Below are positions 44,054 to 53,211 of a stretch of DNA of 64,000 nt, piece by piece. How positions within the stretch are numbered: position 1 is the stretch's first letter; the number at the start of each line of letters is the position of its first letter. The DNA comes from Bacteroidales bacterium (GTDB lineage Bacteria; Bacteroidota; Bacteroidia; Bacteroidales; UBA932): the NCBI GenBank assembly GCA_024398105.1, contig JAKSJP010000006.1, positions 1 through 64,000 of the forward strand, read 5' to 3'. The position numbers and the translations under genes are program-made. The notes under the pieces were generated by a model. That model was not told where the DNA came from. It worked only from the letters and a program-made list of their open reading frames with translations, and did not search any database.

Positions 44054-45127
44054 TTACTTCTTGAGATCCTCGAATTCCTTCATGCAGTCCACGAGAGCCT
44101 GTACGTCCTCGATAGGACATGCGTTGTAGATAGATGCCCTGAAGCCACCTACGCTGCGGTGACCCTTGATACCTACCATGTTCCTTGACTTTGCAAAAGC
44201 CATGAACTCGTCCTGAAGGTCCTCCTTGCCAGGAGCCATCACGAAGCATACGTTCATGAGTGAACGGTCCTCCTTCTCTGCTGTGCCGATGAACATTGAG
44301 TTGCGGTCGATCTCATCGTAGAGAAGCTGAGCCTTCTTCTTGTTGATCTCGTAGATAGCCTCGACACCACCGATGCTCTTGACCCACTTGAGAGTCTCGT
44401 TCATCACGTAGATAGCGAATACAGGAGGTGTGTTGAACATTGACTCCTTGTCTACATGTGTGCGGTAGTCAAGCATTGTAGGGATATATCTTGTGACTCT
44501 TCCGAGAGCGTCCTTGCGGATGATGGCGAAGATCACGCCTGCAGGACCCACGTTCTTCTGAGAACCACCGTAGATGAGGTCGTACTTGCTTACGTCTACA
44601 GGGCGGCTCATGATGTCTGATGACATGTCGGCGATGAGCGGACATGGTACGTCAAGGTCCTCATGGATCTCTGTTCCGTAGATTGTATTGTTGGTTGTGA
44701 TGTGGAGGTAGTCGATGTCAGAAGGAATCTCGAAACCCTTAGGGATGTAGGTGTAGTTCTTGTCCTTTGAGCATGCGATGGCATATGCGTCGCCGATACC
44801 CTGAGCCTCCTTGAGAGCCTTGTGTGCCCATACGCCTGTGTCGAGGTATGCAGCCTTCTTCTCGAGGAAGTTCATTGCAACATAGAGGAACTGGAGGCTT
44901 GCGCCACCGCCAAGGAATACGACTTCGTGTGTATCAGGAATATGGAGAAGTTCCTTCCAGAGGGAACGACACTCATTCATTGTCTCCTCCCACTCCTTTG
45001 TACGGTGAGAGATTGAAAGTACAGATACTCCTGTACCCTTGAAGTCTTTCAACGCAGCGATTGCGTTGTCGATGGCTGCTTCCGGAAGGATGCATGGACC
45101 AGCGTTGAAAACATGAACTTTGCTCAT
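44054..45127 (-). CDS. serC: Phosphoserine aminotransferase
   Basis: SerC makes O-phosphoserine from 3-phosphohydroxypyruvate and glutamate. The 357-residue PLP enzyme has [13 protein letters not shown] at the start, [15 protein letters not shown] (about 72-86), and the PLP-Lys motif [15 protein letters not shown] (about 185-199). ATG 45127 (MSKVHVF) was chosen; an extra 21 codons upstream have no family support. It is first in serC-serA-DUF1015. Phosphoserine phosphatase is not in the window. Confidence 0.96.
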   Translation of the reverse strand: MSKVHVFNAGPCILPEAAIDNAIAALKDFKGTGVSVLSISHRTKEWEETMNECRSLWKELLHIPDTHEVVFLGGGASLQFLYVAMNFLEKKAAYLDTGVWAHKALKEAQGIGDAYAIACSKDKNYTYIPKGFEIPSDIDYLHITTNNTIYGTEIHEDLDVPCPLIADMSSDIMSRPVDVSKYDLIYGGSQKNVGPAGVIFAIIRKDALGRVTRYIPTMLDYRTHVDKESMFNTPPVFAIYVMNETLKWVKSIGGVEAIYEINKKKAQLLYDEIDRNSMFIGTAEKEDRSLMNVCFVMAPGKEDLQDEFMAFAKSRNMVGIKGHRSVGGFRASIYNACPIEDVQALVDCMKEFEDLKK

Positions 45128-45205
45128 AATTCGTTTGTTATTCTTTGTTCTATATACGTTCGTTTTAAATAAGGACCCTAAATTTAGCAATTATTTGCGA
45201 CAATG

Positions 45206-45817
45206 TCAATCAACAGGGCTCACAATACAGCTTTCGACCTTGGAAAAACGTTCGAGGAAGTCGCTTTCCCATGTCAGACGGACTGAAGTCTCGAGCGAAC
45301 AGTCCACACCGAAGTCCTGGCCGGACTGCGGAAGGTCCATGTCCTTGAGTATCTTCATGACCGAATTCATCGACATGTAGCCGAAGGTTATCCTGTATCT
45401 CCTGGATGCGATCTTGGTGACGGTGCCCGCCTGGTCTAGCGCGTCCGCAGTGGCAGTCTTGTACGCACGTATGAGGCCGGGGACTCCGAGCTTGATTCCT
45501 CCGAAATACCTGACCACTACGACAAGCACGTCGCTGAGTTCCCTTGAATCTATCTGACCGAGGATGGGACGGCCCGATGAGCCGGATGGCTCGCCGTCGT
45601 CATTGGCTCTGAACTTCGCGCCGTCCGCACCCAGACGGTAGGCATAGCAGTGGTGGCGCGCGTCGTAGTATTCTTTGCGGATTCCGTCAAGGATCTCCTT
45701 TATCTGAGCCTCGGTCTCAACGGGATAAGCCATTGATATGAAGCGGCTTCCCTTGTCCTTGTAAAGGCCTTCCGCCTTGGCTGGGATGCTGGTATATTCG
45801 TCCTTGATTCCGTCCAT
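45206..45817 (-). CDS. YigZ/IMPACT family protein
   Basis: The 203-residue protein has the UPF0029 N-terminal domain with the family signature ARHHCYAYRLG (about 50-60), NDDGEPSGSSGRPIL (about 70-84) and VVVRYFGGIKLGVPGL (about 98-113), then a C-terminal DUF1949-type domain. Relatives (E. coli YigZ, human IMPACT) are linked to translation or proteolysis, without a firm bacterial function. It is a single gene, divergent from the pRiA4b-type gene. Confidence 0.92.
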   Translation of the reverse strand: MDGIKDEYTSIPAKAEGLYKDKGSRFISMAYPVETEAQIKEILDGIRKEYYDARHHCYAYRLGADGAKFRANDDGEPSGSSGRPILGQIDSRELSDVLVVVVRYFGGIKLGVPGLIRAYKTATADALDQAGTVTKIASRRYRITFGYMSMNSVMKILKDMDLPQSGQDFGVDCSLETSVRLTWESDFLERFSKVESCIVSPVD

Positions 45818-45865
45818 CTTGAAGTACTACGTCCAATAAATGTTCAAAAGTAACGATTTTTTTCA

Positions 45866-45873
45866 TACCTTTG
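45866..45873 (+). promoter_or_regulatory. -7 box of the pRiA4b-miaA unit
   Basis: TACCTTTG, 26 nt before the ATG at 45900. Confidence 0.5.
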
Positions 45874-45899
45874 ACCCCACTATTGAAAATTAAGCTCAC

Positions 45900-46484
45900 A
45901 TGATACTTAGATACAGAGTTTCTCTCCAGGGCCTCAAGGGCTTCGCAAGAGTATATGAACTGAAGGCGAACATGTCGCTCTATGACTTCCACAACCTCAT
46001 GCGCGCAGACATGGAGTTCCCTCAGGACCAGCTTATCCAGTTCAAGGCTCTCTACGCCGACGGAAGGCTTGCGGCACGCTATGCGATGTTCGACCTCGGC
46101 TACGGCACAGTAGACGACACCACCCTCGCCGACACAGTCGAGAAGGGCGTGGCTTACTTCAATTACTTCTATGACGTGACAAACAAGAAATTCGTCGTAG
46201 TGACGCTTGAAGGAGAGGTTGACGCGAATCCTAAGCTGACCTACCCTGCCCTCGTAGAGACCAAGGGTCCTAACCCTGTCGAGTTCGAGAACGGCTATGT
46301 AGCCTATGAGGACCTTCCGGCTGACCAGAAGCATCCTCAGCACCATGAACCTGTTGCCGACAAGAGCATCCTTGACATCGACCTCGATGACAATCTCGAC
46401 GACGATGACGACGAGCAGGAGGAGGAAGAGGACGGCGACGAGGACGGACAGGAGATCTACGACGCTGAAGAGGGAATCCTTTAA
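45900..46484 (+). CDS. Plasmid pRiA4b ORF-3-like protein with acidic tail
   Basis: The first 140 residues match the pRiA4b_orf3 fold (MILRYRVSLQGLKGFARVYELKANMSLYDFHNLM; MFDLGYGTVDDTTLADTV; YDVTNKKFVVVTLEGEVD). The family name comes from a plasmid gene, but this copy sits in chromosomal housekeeping context. The last 40 residues are almost only Asp and Glu (DDNLDDDDDEQEEEEDGDE). Such tails can mimic nucleic acid or bind basic proteins; this is inference. It precedes miaA by 15 nt. Confidence 0.85.
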   Translation: MILRYRVSLQGLKGFARVYELKANMSLYDFHNLMRADMEFPQDQLIQFKALYADGRLAARYAMFDLGYGTVDDTTLADTVEKGVAYFNYFYDVTNKKFVVVTLEGEVDANPKLTYPALVETKGPNPVEFENGYVAYEDLPADQKHPQHHEPVADKSILDIDLDDNLDDDDDEQEEEEDGDEDGQEIYDAEEGIL

Positions 46485-46499
46485 TTCCCGGACTGCGCC

Positions 46500-47387
46500 A
46501 TGCCCAGGAAGCTCATCATAGTATCAGGACCGACCGCCGTCGGGAAATCCGACTGGTGCATAGACCTGGCCCTGAAGCATGGTTCGCCGGTAATCTCCTG
46601 CGACTCAAGGCAGATATACAAGGAAATGACTATAGGGACAGCCGTCCCAGATGCTTCGCAGCTTGCCGCTGTGAAGCATTATTTTATCCACAGCCACACC
46701 ATCCATGGCCTTTACACAGCCGGCATGTACGAGCTGGAGGCGCTCAGGCTGATGGACGGGCTTTTCGGACAGGGCCATGGTACCCTGGTCATGGCCGGTG
46801 GCTCCGGTTTCTACGTCGACGCTGTCTGCAACGGACTTGACGACATGCCTCCGGCAGACGATGAGCTCCGCGCCGACCTGACCCGCAGGATCAAGGAAGA
46901 GGGCGTGGAATCCCTGCGCGCCGACCTCCGCAGGCTGGATCCTGAGGCGTATGCTACCATAGACATAGCGAACCCCCAGAGGGTGCTCCGTGCCGTCGAG
47001 GTCTGCCTGCTGTCGGGAAGGCCATTCTCCTCCTTCAAGCTCAAGGAGCCGAAGAAGAGGGATTTCGAGATCGAGAAGATCTGTCTGAACCGTCCGCGCG
47101 AAGTCCTGTATGACCGCATCAACCGAAGGGTTCTCCAGATGGTCGACGACGGTCTTGTCGACGAGGTGCGCTCGCTCATCCCGTACCGCGACCTGAGCGC
47201 GCTCCAGACGGTGGGCTACAAGGAAATCTTCGACTGGATCGACTTCACCGAGGGCAAGGACGACCCGTCTCTTCCCCGTTCTCTCGACGAAGCAATAGCA
47301 CGCATCCAGAACAACACGCGCCACTACGCCAAGAGGCAGATCACATGGTGGAAGCGCGACAGCTCCGTCCGCTGGATCGATCTATGA
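46500..47387 (+). CDS. miaA: tRNA dimethylallyltransferase
   Basis: MiaA adds a dimethylallyl group to A37 of UNN-decoding tRNAs. The 295-residue protein has P-loop VSGPTAVGKSDW (about 8-19), CDSRQIYKEMTIGTAVP (about 36-52), MAGGSGFYVDAVCNGLDDMP and the C-terminal NNTRHYAKRQITWWKRD. MurB follows with its own -7 box. Confidence 0.97.
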   Translation: MPRKLIIVSGPTAVGKSDWCIDLALKHGSPVISCDSRQIYKEMTIGTAVPDASQLAAVKHYFIHSHTIHGLYTAGMYELEALRLMDGLFGQGHGTLVMAGGSGFYVDAVCNGLDDMPPADDELRADLTRRIKEEGVESLRADLRRLDPEAYATIDIANPQRVLRAVEVCLLSGRPFSSFKLKEPKKRDFEIEKICLNRPREVLYDRINRRVLQMVDDGLVDEVRSLIPYRDLSALQTVGYKEIFDWIDFTEGKDDPSLPRSLDEAIARIQNNTRHYAKRQITWWKRDSSVRWIDL

Positions 47388-47416
47388 TCCCAATACAGAT
47401 ATTACGGGAATTTTCG

Positions 47417-47424
47417 TATATTTG
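47417..47424 (+). promoter_or_regulatory. -7 box of murB
   Basis: TATATTTG ends 8 nt before the murB ATG, so a transcript from it would have almost no leader. Confidence 0.5.
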
Positions 47425-47432
47425 TATAGACT

Positions 47433-48467
47433 ATGGACATTATCTACAACGCAGACCTGAGCACGATGAACACCTTCCGCATGAAGGTGAAGGCAGCGTG
47501 TCTGGTACACTACTACAGCATCGAGGAACTTGAGGAGATCTCACGCATGGAAGACCTCCCGAGGCCGTTTTTCCACATCGGCGGAGGCAGCAACCTGCTG
47601 TTTACCGGCGACTTCAAAGGCACGGTGCTGCACTCGAGGATAAGGTTCATCCAGCAGTTCCCTTCGATGGATGGGATGGAAGTCAGGGTCGGAGCAGGCG
47701 TACCATGGGACGAATTCTGTGACTGGTGCGCAAAGAGAGACCTCTGGGGACCTGAGAACCTTTCTCTCATCCCGGGCGAGACCGGAGCGGCTGCCGTACA
47801 GAACATAGGAGCCTACGGCCGCGAGATCGGCGACATCGTCAGCAACGTCGAGTGCTACGACATGGTCGGGCACAGGAAGGTGGCGTTCACCCACGACGAG
47901 TGTGCCTACGCCTACCGCGAGTCCTTCTTCAAGAACGAGGGCAAAGGCAGGTACGTCGTCACTGCAGTGACCATGATCCTCAGGAGCGAATACAGTCCTG
48001 TCATTGACTATGGCAACCTGAAGGACCGCCTGGTGGCAAAATACGGACAGTTCGTCGTCAACGAGAACGCCCTGACGCCGGAGAAGGTCCGTCGCGGAAT
48101 CATCGAGACCCGCAACGACAAGCTCCCTGCCGTCGAGCAGACAGGCAGCGCCGGCAGTTTCTTCCGCAACCCATACGTCCCTGTGGAGAAATACGAGGAA
48201 ATCGTGGCCATGGGCTATGAGAAGGTCCCTCACTTCGACAATCCCGACGGCAGCATCAAGATCCCGGCAGCGTGGCTGATCGACCAGTGCGGATGGAAAG
48301 GCCATGTCGAAGGCAATGCAGGTGTCTGGGGAAAGCAGCCTCTCGTGCTCGTCAATGCCACCGGCAACGCCGAGCCTCAGGAGATAAAGGAACTTGAGGA
48401 CAGGATAGTCGCCTCAGTCCAGGAAAAGTTCGGAATCACACTGGTTCCGGAAGTCGAACACGTCTGA
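47433..48467 (+). CDS. murB: UDP-N-acetylenolpyruvoylglucosamine reductase
   Basis: MurB reduces the enolpyruvyl group with NADPH to give UDP-MurNAc. The 344-residue flavoprotein has the FAD loop HIGGGSNLLFTGDFKG (about 45-60), GIPGETGAAAVQNIGAYG-like LIPGETGAAAVQNIGAYGRE (about 111-130), and catalytic Ser region TGSAGSFFRNPYV (about 236-248). Length and the extra C-terminal segment fit type I MurB. It is followed by murA after 32 nt, an unusual cluster of the first two committed steps of peptidoglycan synthesis. Confidence 0.97.
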   Translation: MDIIYNADLSTMNTFRMKVKAACLVHYYSIEELEEISRMEDLPRPFFHIGGGSNLLFTGDFKGTVLHSRIRFIQQFPSMDGMEVRVGAGVPWDEFCDWCAKRDLWGPENLSLIPGETGAAAVQNIGAYGREIGDIVSNVECYDMVGHRKVAFTHDECAYAYRESFFKNEGKGRYVVTAVTMILRSEYSPVIDYGNLKDRLVAKYGQFVVNENALTPEKVRRGIIETRNDKLPAVEQTGSAGSFFRNPYVPVEKYEEIVAMGYEKVPHFDNPDGSIKIPAAWLIDQCGWKGHVEGNAGVWGKQPLVLVNATGNAEPQEIKELEDRIVASVQEKFGITLVPEVEHV

Positions 48468-48499
48468 ATACAAGTCAAAAAGTCTAATACCCGAATACA

Positions 48500-49813
48500 A
48501 TGGCATCATTCTTAATCGAAGGCGGACATACCCTAAGCGGTGAGATCACTCCTCAGGGAGCGAAGAACGAGGCGCTCGAAGTCATCAGCGCAGTGCTTCT
48601 CACTGACGAGGAGGTCATCATCTCGAACATCCCTGACATCCTTGACGTAAGGAATCTCATCAATCTTCTCCAGGAGATGGGTGTGACCGCTGTAGAGAAG
48701 GAGAAGGGAACGTGGTCCTTCAAGGCCGACGCCATCGACATCGACTATGTCGAAAGCGCCGATTTCGTGAAGAGGTGCGCAAGGCTGAGAGGTTCCGTGA
48801 TGATCGCAGGTCCGCTCCTTGCACGTTTCGGAAAGGCTTATTTCCCAAAGCCGGGCGGAGACAAGATCGGCCGCCGCAGGGTCGACACCCATATCATGGG
48901 TATGATGACCCTCGGTGCGAACCAGGTATATGACTTCAGCCGCAAGGCATACCATCTTACCGCTCCGAACGGTCTTGTCGGAAAGTACATGCTTCTTGAC
49001 GAGGCTTCCGTCACCGGTACCGCCAACATCCTGATGGCTTCTACTCTCGCCAAGGGCGAGACGACCATCTACAACGCTGCCTGCGAGCCATATATCCAGC
49101 AGCTCAGCAAGCTCCTCATCGCGATGGGCGCCCATATCGAGGGTCTGGGATCGAATCTCCTGAAGATCCAGGGCGTGGAGAAGCTTCACAGTGCAAGCCA
49201 TGTGATCCTTCCTGACATGATCGAGGTCGGTTCCTTCATCGGAATGGCGGCTCTGACCAGGAGCAGCATCACAATCAAGAATACTTCGTACGAGAATCTC
49301 GGAATCATCCCTGAGCAGTTCAGAAGGCTCGGTGTGAAGCTTGAGCAGAGAGGCGACGACATCTATGTCCCTGCGCAGGAGAGCTATGTCATCGATTCTT
49401 TCCTCGACGGCTCGATCATGAATATCGCCGACGCTCCGTGGCCAGGTCTCACTCCTGACCTTCTCAGTGTCATGCTCGTAGTGGCGACCCAGTGCCGAGG
49501 CAGCGTGCTGATCCATCAGAAGATGTTCGAGAGCAGGCTGTTCTTCGTCGACCGCCTCATAGACATGGGCGCGCAGATCATTCTCTGCGACCCTCACCGC
49601 GCGGTCGTCATCGGCCACGACCACAATTTCCAGCTCAGGGCCGGCAATATGCTTTCTCCTGATATCCGTGCCGGTATCGCCCTTCTTATCGCGGCTATGT
49701 CTGCGAAGGGAACGAGCAAGATCAGCAATATCGAGCAGATCGACCGCGGCTATGAGGATATCGAAGGTCGTCTCAACGCTCTCGGCGCCAGCATCAAGCG
49801 CGTCGACGACTAG
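48500..49813 (+). CDS. murA: UDP-N-acetylglucosamine 1-carboxyvinyltransferase, Asp in place of catalytic Cys
   Basis: MurA transfers enolpyruvate from PEP to UDP-GlcNAc. The 437-residue protein has GAKNEALEVISAVLL (about 20-34) with the conserved Lys-Asn, and KPGGDKIGRRRVDTH (about 117-131). In E. coli the aligned loop is PGGCxIGARPVD, where Cys115 is the fosfomycin target. Here that residue is Asp121. Asp at this site keeps activity in several natural enzymes and blocks fosfomycin alkylation. The gene is followed by inverted-repeat element 2 and convergent OMP genes. Confidence 0.97.
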   Translation: MASFLIEGGHTLSGEITPQGAKNEALEVISAVLLTDEEVIISNIPDILDVRNLINLLQEMGVTAVEKEKGTWSFKADAIDIDYVESADFVKRCARLRGSVMIAGPLLARFGKAYFPKPGGDKIGRRRVDTHIMGMMTLGANQVYDFSRKAYHLTAPNGLVGKYMLLDEASVTGTANILMASTLAKGETTIYNAACEPYIQQLSKLLIAMGAHIEGLGSNLLKIQGVEKLHSASHVILPDMIEVGSFIGMAALTRSSITIKNTSYENLGIIPEQFRRLGVKLEQRGDDIYVPAQESYVIDSFLDGSIMNIADAPWPGLTPDLLSVMLVVATQCRGSVLIHQKMFESRLFFVDRLIDMGAQIILCDPHRAVVIGHDHNFQLRAGNMLSPDIRAGIALLIAAMSAKGTSKISNIEQIDRGYEDIEGRLNALGASIKRVDD

Positions 49814-49834
49814 CCGTAGCCGCGGACTGTCTGA

Positions 49835-49945
49835 TAGGCGGCAACCCATTGACAACCAGCCGACCTTTGCGCCCACGCAAGGAGTGGGAGGGGCCCAGCG
49901 TAAGCTGGGAGGGTATGGAGGCAGGTGGCAATGGGTTGCCGCCTA
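49835..49945. repeat. Convergent-junction inverted-repeat element 2
   Basis: Perfect 17-bp arms TAGGCGGCAACCCATTG (49835-49851) and its complement (49929-49945). The interior contains the core CCCTCCCAGC-N4-GCTGGGCCCCTCCC in minus orientation (49886-49913), the same two arms as in element 1 with a shorter loop. It lies between convergent murA and the OMP gene. A smaller hairpin TTGCG-N4-CGCAA is also present. Confidence 0.85.
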
Positions 49946-49962
49946 ATATTCAAACACTTATG

Positions 49963-50460
49963 CTAGAATTCGTACCTAAGACCGAGCGACGGGATGAAAC
50001 CGAGCAGACCTCCGCGATAGAGATCCTTGGAGCCGAAATGATAGCCGATCATCGGGCGTACATCGGCAGAGATGCCAAGATGTGTGAGCGGATACCACTC
50101 AAGGCCGAACTGCACCGTAAGAGCTGCCATGAGCGAAGGCTTGTCAGCATTGAGGCTCTTCGAGGTATCGTAGACATAGCCGAGGCTGACGCCGGGACCC
50201 ATGTAGAAATCCCAGTCTCCGCCGAGAATGTCAGGATTCCCTACGATCCAGTTATAGGTTCCGGTCAGTTTGAAGCCGTCGTCCTGGAGAAGATCCATGC
50301 CAAGATCCAGTTCAATGAACTGCGGAGAAGAGCTGCCGAACCACTGCTGGTAGCTGACTTCAAGGCCATAGCCGCCTCTGACGCCGACCGACTTGACCTG
50401 TGCTGATGCGGTCCAGGCGAACGCAAGCGCCAGGACAGCTGCGATGATCATCCTTTTCAT
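49963..50460 (-). CDS. Small outer-membrane beta-barrel protein
   Basis: The 165-residue protein has a signal peptide (KRMIIAAVLALAFAWTASAQ) and alternating hydrophobic strands starting VRGGYGLEVSYQQWF and ending in LRYEF, with the aromatic C-terminal residue of outer-membrane barrels. It is a paralogue of the protein at 55317-55757 (shared start layout, GPGxxLGY, LG(L)RYxF end). Its role is unknown; OmpX/opacity-type small barrels are the closest description. It lies 5 nt after the thioesterase gene. Confidence 0.83.
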   Translation of the reverse strand: MKRMIIAAVLALAFAWTASAQVKSVGVRGGYGLEVSYQQWFGSSSPQFIELDLGMDLLQDDGFKLTGTYNWIVGNPDILGGDWDFYMGPGVSLGYVYDTSKSLNADKPSLMAALTVQFGLEWYPLTHLGISADVRPMIGYHFGSKDLYRGGLLGFIPSLGLRYEF

Positions 50461-50465
50461 AGTAT

Positions 50466-51233
50466 TCAGAATCTAAGTTTAATGCAGAATGCCGATTTTC
50501 CTTCGACCATTCCTTCTACGTAATAGATAGTGTTTCCTTCTTCCTCGACCTTGGCCTTGAAGATCTCCACGGTCTCCCCAGGCTTGGTCTCCTTGTTGAA
50601 ATTGATCCAGACTTCCTTCACCTGATCCTGTGAGGTCTCGGAATAGTCGAGACAGTCCATGGCCCACACCATGTAGCGTGCGTTGTTGGTATGTCCGATG
50701 ATGTCTACATCCGAATAGGTCACGAAATGCTCAGCTACCTTCTCCTTCTCCACCGTCTTGGGGATGACGACCTTCGGAGCAGATTCAGCGATAGCATTGT
50801 CTGGGCACTGCGTAGAGGCAGGGACTATGTCAAGGATATCGTCACTGCGCACAAGACGACGGGTCTCGGTGTTGATCACCAGCCATGATGTCGTAGCGGT
50901 GAGGAGTTCCTTGCCGTCCATGTCGAGCATCCTGAAGTCACGCAGGAACATCAGGCCGTCAAGGCCCTTGTGCCAGGTGCGGAGCTTCACGGTGTCCCTC
51001 CACTTCGGAGGATTATCGAACTTGAAGTGCATACGCGAGAGGACCCACGCAGTATGCAGTTCCTGAAGCTCGTCATAGCCGAAATGGAGCCTGGTCGCAG
51101 CGAGATATGCTATCTCCTGCATATAGTCCATGAATGCAGCAGGCTTGAGGTAGAACGCCGCATCCGTCGTATAGCAAGGAATCGTTATGACCTGCTCGTA
51201 TTTATTCTCTGATGTAAGTCTGTCGTCTGTCAT
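50466..51233 (-). CDS. Acyl-ACP thioesterase
   Basis: The 255-residue protein has two hot-dog domains of the FatA/FatB family: LKPAAFMDYMQEIAYLAATR (about 30-49), WVLSRMHFKFDNPPKW, and the catalytic DIIGHTNNARYMVWAMDCL (about 175-193) with Asn/His. It releases fatty acids from acyl-ACP. Its placement with an outer-membrane barrel and DUF4954 hints at lipid or envelope modification. Confidence 0.93.
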   Translation of the reverse strand: MTDDRLTSENKYEQVITIPCYTTDAAFYLKPAAFMDYMQEIAYLAATRLHFGYDELQELHTAWVLSRMHFKFDNPPKWRDTVKLRTWHKGLDGLMFLRDFRMLDMDGKELLTATTSWLVINTETRRLVRSDDILDIVPASTQCPDNAIAESAPKVVIPKTVEKEKVAEHFVTYSDVDIIGHTNNARYMVWAMDCLDYSETSQDQVKEVWINFNKETKPGETVEIFKAKVEEEGNTIYYVEGMVEGKSAFCIKLRF

Positions 51234-51262
51234 TTCTTTATTCTATGGCTGTCAGCCCTGGA

Positions 51263-53095
51263 TTAGATAAGGTCTGCGTCCTGGATCTTCCTGAGGAAAG
51301 AGTTTCCGTCGACATCAAGTTCGGCCATCTCAAGATCCTTGATGACATCTGCGATGACGGCCTCTCGGATCTCAACCTCAGCCTCCTTCCAATCTTCAAG
51401 GATCTCAGCTTCCTGCTCCTCGGTGATGGAGTCGAGCTTGATGTCGTAGAATTCCTCGATCCTTGCGGCTGCCCAGTTGTTCTCGTAGGTCTCGTACTTG
51501 TCATTGATCGCAGATATTGCGAGATTGACCTCCTCGAGAGACTCGAGGGTGCCGTCCACGATACACTTGGTAAGCTTGTCGATCGCTGCCACAGGTGCGA
51601 GAAGTCCGGCGATATCAGTCCATGGACCCGTATCCTTTCCGCCGACGAGGGATTTCCTGCGGGCAGAGAAGATGCTGCCGAGATACGCGGTGACGGCGGT
51701 GCCGTAGTCGTTCATACCTCTGTCGACCGACTTCTTCGAGAAGTTGGCTCCATTGTAGCTGCATGCGTCAGACTCGGAGTCCATGGTGTTCGCGAAGTCC
51801 TGGAGCATGTCATAGGCATAGATCATCTTGCCGACTGTGTAAGGGCTGAACTGGTTGAAGTTGATGATATCCAGTTTATTGTCGTCTTTTCTTCCGTCAC
51901 GGCCAGGCCATTTCTGGACGTTCCTGTAGGTACCGCTTCGGAAAAGGTTGATTGCAGGCACGACCCAGGTCTCCCCTTCTTTCTCAAGGAGATATGAGAA
52001 TGGAAGGTCTGAGGTGTCGCAGTGCGAGATGTGGTGTCCCATCACGAGCGAGAACGGTCCGGCATGGAGAGGCCAGAGAACATGGGAGCCCGAAGCGAGG
52101 CTTGTACCTCTCTCGAGGAATCCGCTCTGGATAGGGCCGGTCTTGTACATATGGTTGCTCTGGTTCGAGCCTGAACCTGCATTGAAGAATGAGAACGCAC
52201 CCGCGATGAGGAGGGTCGCCTTATGGTGTGAGACGCTGAAAGGTCCTGCGAAGATCGCACAGCCCTCTCCGTTCTCGAAATGGCAGTTGCTGAAGATGAC
52301 CGACTCGGCTACGCTGAAGCCGCGGCCGACATGGCTGGCCTGGCCGATGAAGCACTTGTTGATGATGGCGCCGTCCTCGACATGCGAGCCGCTCGAGAAG
52401 ATGAAGTCGTCGGCGATGACGTTCTTTCCTACCTTGGCCGGAGCCTTCTCGCAGCTGTTGACGGTTCCGTTCGCGAGCCTTGCGGCGCCGTCGACGGTAG
52501 CATAGTCCCCGAGACATACGTTCATCAGGGTTCCGGCGTTGCGTATCGTAACCATGTCGCCTGTCGTTCCGACCGATGCCTTGATGCCTTCCGCATACTT
52601 GTCCGAAAGGTCCTTGAGAGCCTGGGCGGACGGTGCATTGGTTGCCATGAACCATGCAGTCTGTGATGTGAGGATGTCGGTGATGACGATCTCGTTGCCG
52701 CCGGTCTCATTGAGGACTGACACGACCTCGCCGTTACCGAACATGCTTTCGCCGTCGGTATAGATCAGGTCGACGTTGTCGATGAGACAGCAGTTGCCGA
52801 ACTCGTAGTTCGCGATATAGTCGTTCACGTTGCGGACGACACAGTTGTTGCCGAGCGTGACGTTATGGAGCGATGCGTTGGTGATTCCGCAGTGGACAGG
52901 AATTCCACCCTGGAGGAGGAATTCGCCGTTGAAGGTGCCCAGACGCACTTCACCTGAGAAGTGTGCCGCACGTATGTACTGAGTGTAGGACTGGTCTGGT
53001 TCCCAGGTGACAAGGACGGCTGCCCAATCCTCTGCGGTACAGCCGTTTGCAGTCAGCTGTGAGATTTCCGCGCTTGTAAGTTTTCTGTACTCCAT
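51263..53095 (-). CDS. DUF4954 family protein with left-handed beta-helix
   Basis: The 610-residue protein begins with a stretch of hexapeptide-like imperfect repeats (GGIPVHCGITNASLHNVTLGNNCVV and KCFIGQASHVGRGFSVAESVIFSNC, about 60-300), as in acyl- or nucleotidyl-transferase beta-helices. It contains HHKATLLIAGAFSFFNAGSGSNQSN-type and NLFRSGTYRNVQKWPGRDGR (about 395). This fits DUF4954, common in Bacteroidales and of unknown activity. It leads DUF4954-thioesterase-OMP under a TATATTTG box (53121-53128). Confidence 0.88.
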   Translation of the reverse strand: MEYRKLTSAEISQLTANGCTAEDWAAVLVTWEPDQSYTQYIRAAHFSGEVRLGTFNGEFLLQGGIPVHCGITNASLHNVTLGNNCVVRNVNDYIANYEFGNCCLIDNVDLIYTDGESMFGNGEVVSVLNETGGNEIVITDILTSQTAWFMATNAPSAQALKDLSDKYAEGIKASVGTTGDMVTIRNAGTLMNVCLGDYATVDGAARLANGTVNSCEKAPAKVGKNVIADDFIFSSGSHVEDGAIINKCFIGQASHVGRGFSVAESVIFSNCHFENGEGCAIFAGPFSVSHHKATLLIAGAFSFFNAGSGSNQSNHMYKTGPIQSGFLERGTSLASGSHVLWPLHAGPFSLVMGHHISHCDTSDLPFSYLLEKEGETWVVPAINLFRSGTYRNVQKWPGRDGRKDDNKLDIINFNQFSPYTVGKMIYAYDMLQDFANTMDSESDACSYNGANFSKKSVDRGMNDYGTAVTAYLGSIFSARRKSLVGGKDTGPWTDIAGLLAPVAAIDKLTKCIVDGTLESLEEVNLAISAINDKYETYENNWAAARIEEFYDIKLDSITEEQEAEILEDWKEAEVEIREAVIADVIKDLEMAELDVDGNSFLRKIQDADLI

Positions 53096-53120
53096 AGTTT
53101 TTTATGAATCGCTTATTTTT

Positions 53121-53128
53121 CAAATATA
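53121..53128 (-). promoter_or_regulatory. -7 box of DUF4954 operon
   Basis: Minus-strand TATATTTG, 25 nt before the start at 53095. Confidence 0.5.
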
Positions 53129-53211
53129 GCAAGTTTTGGCTGTAAAAGACAGTGCAAATCCCTATCTTTATAGCACAAAACGCATATTTTTAATCGCATA
53201 TCACGCATACT

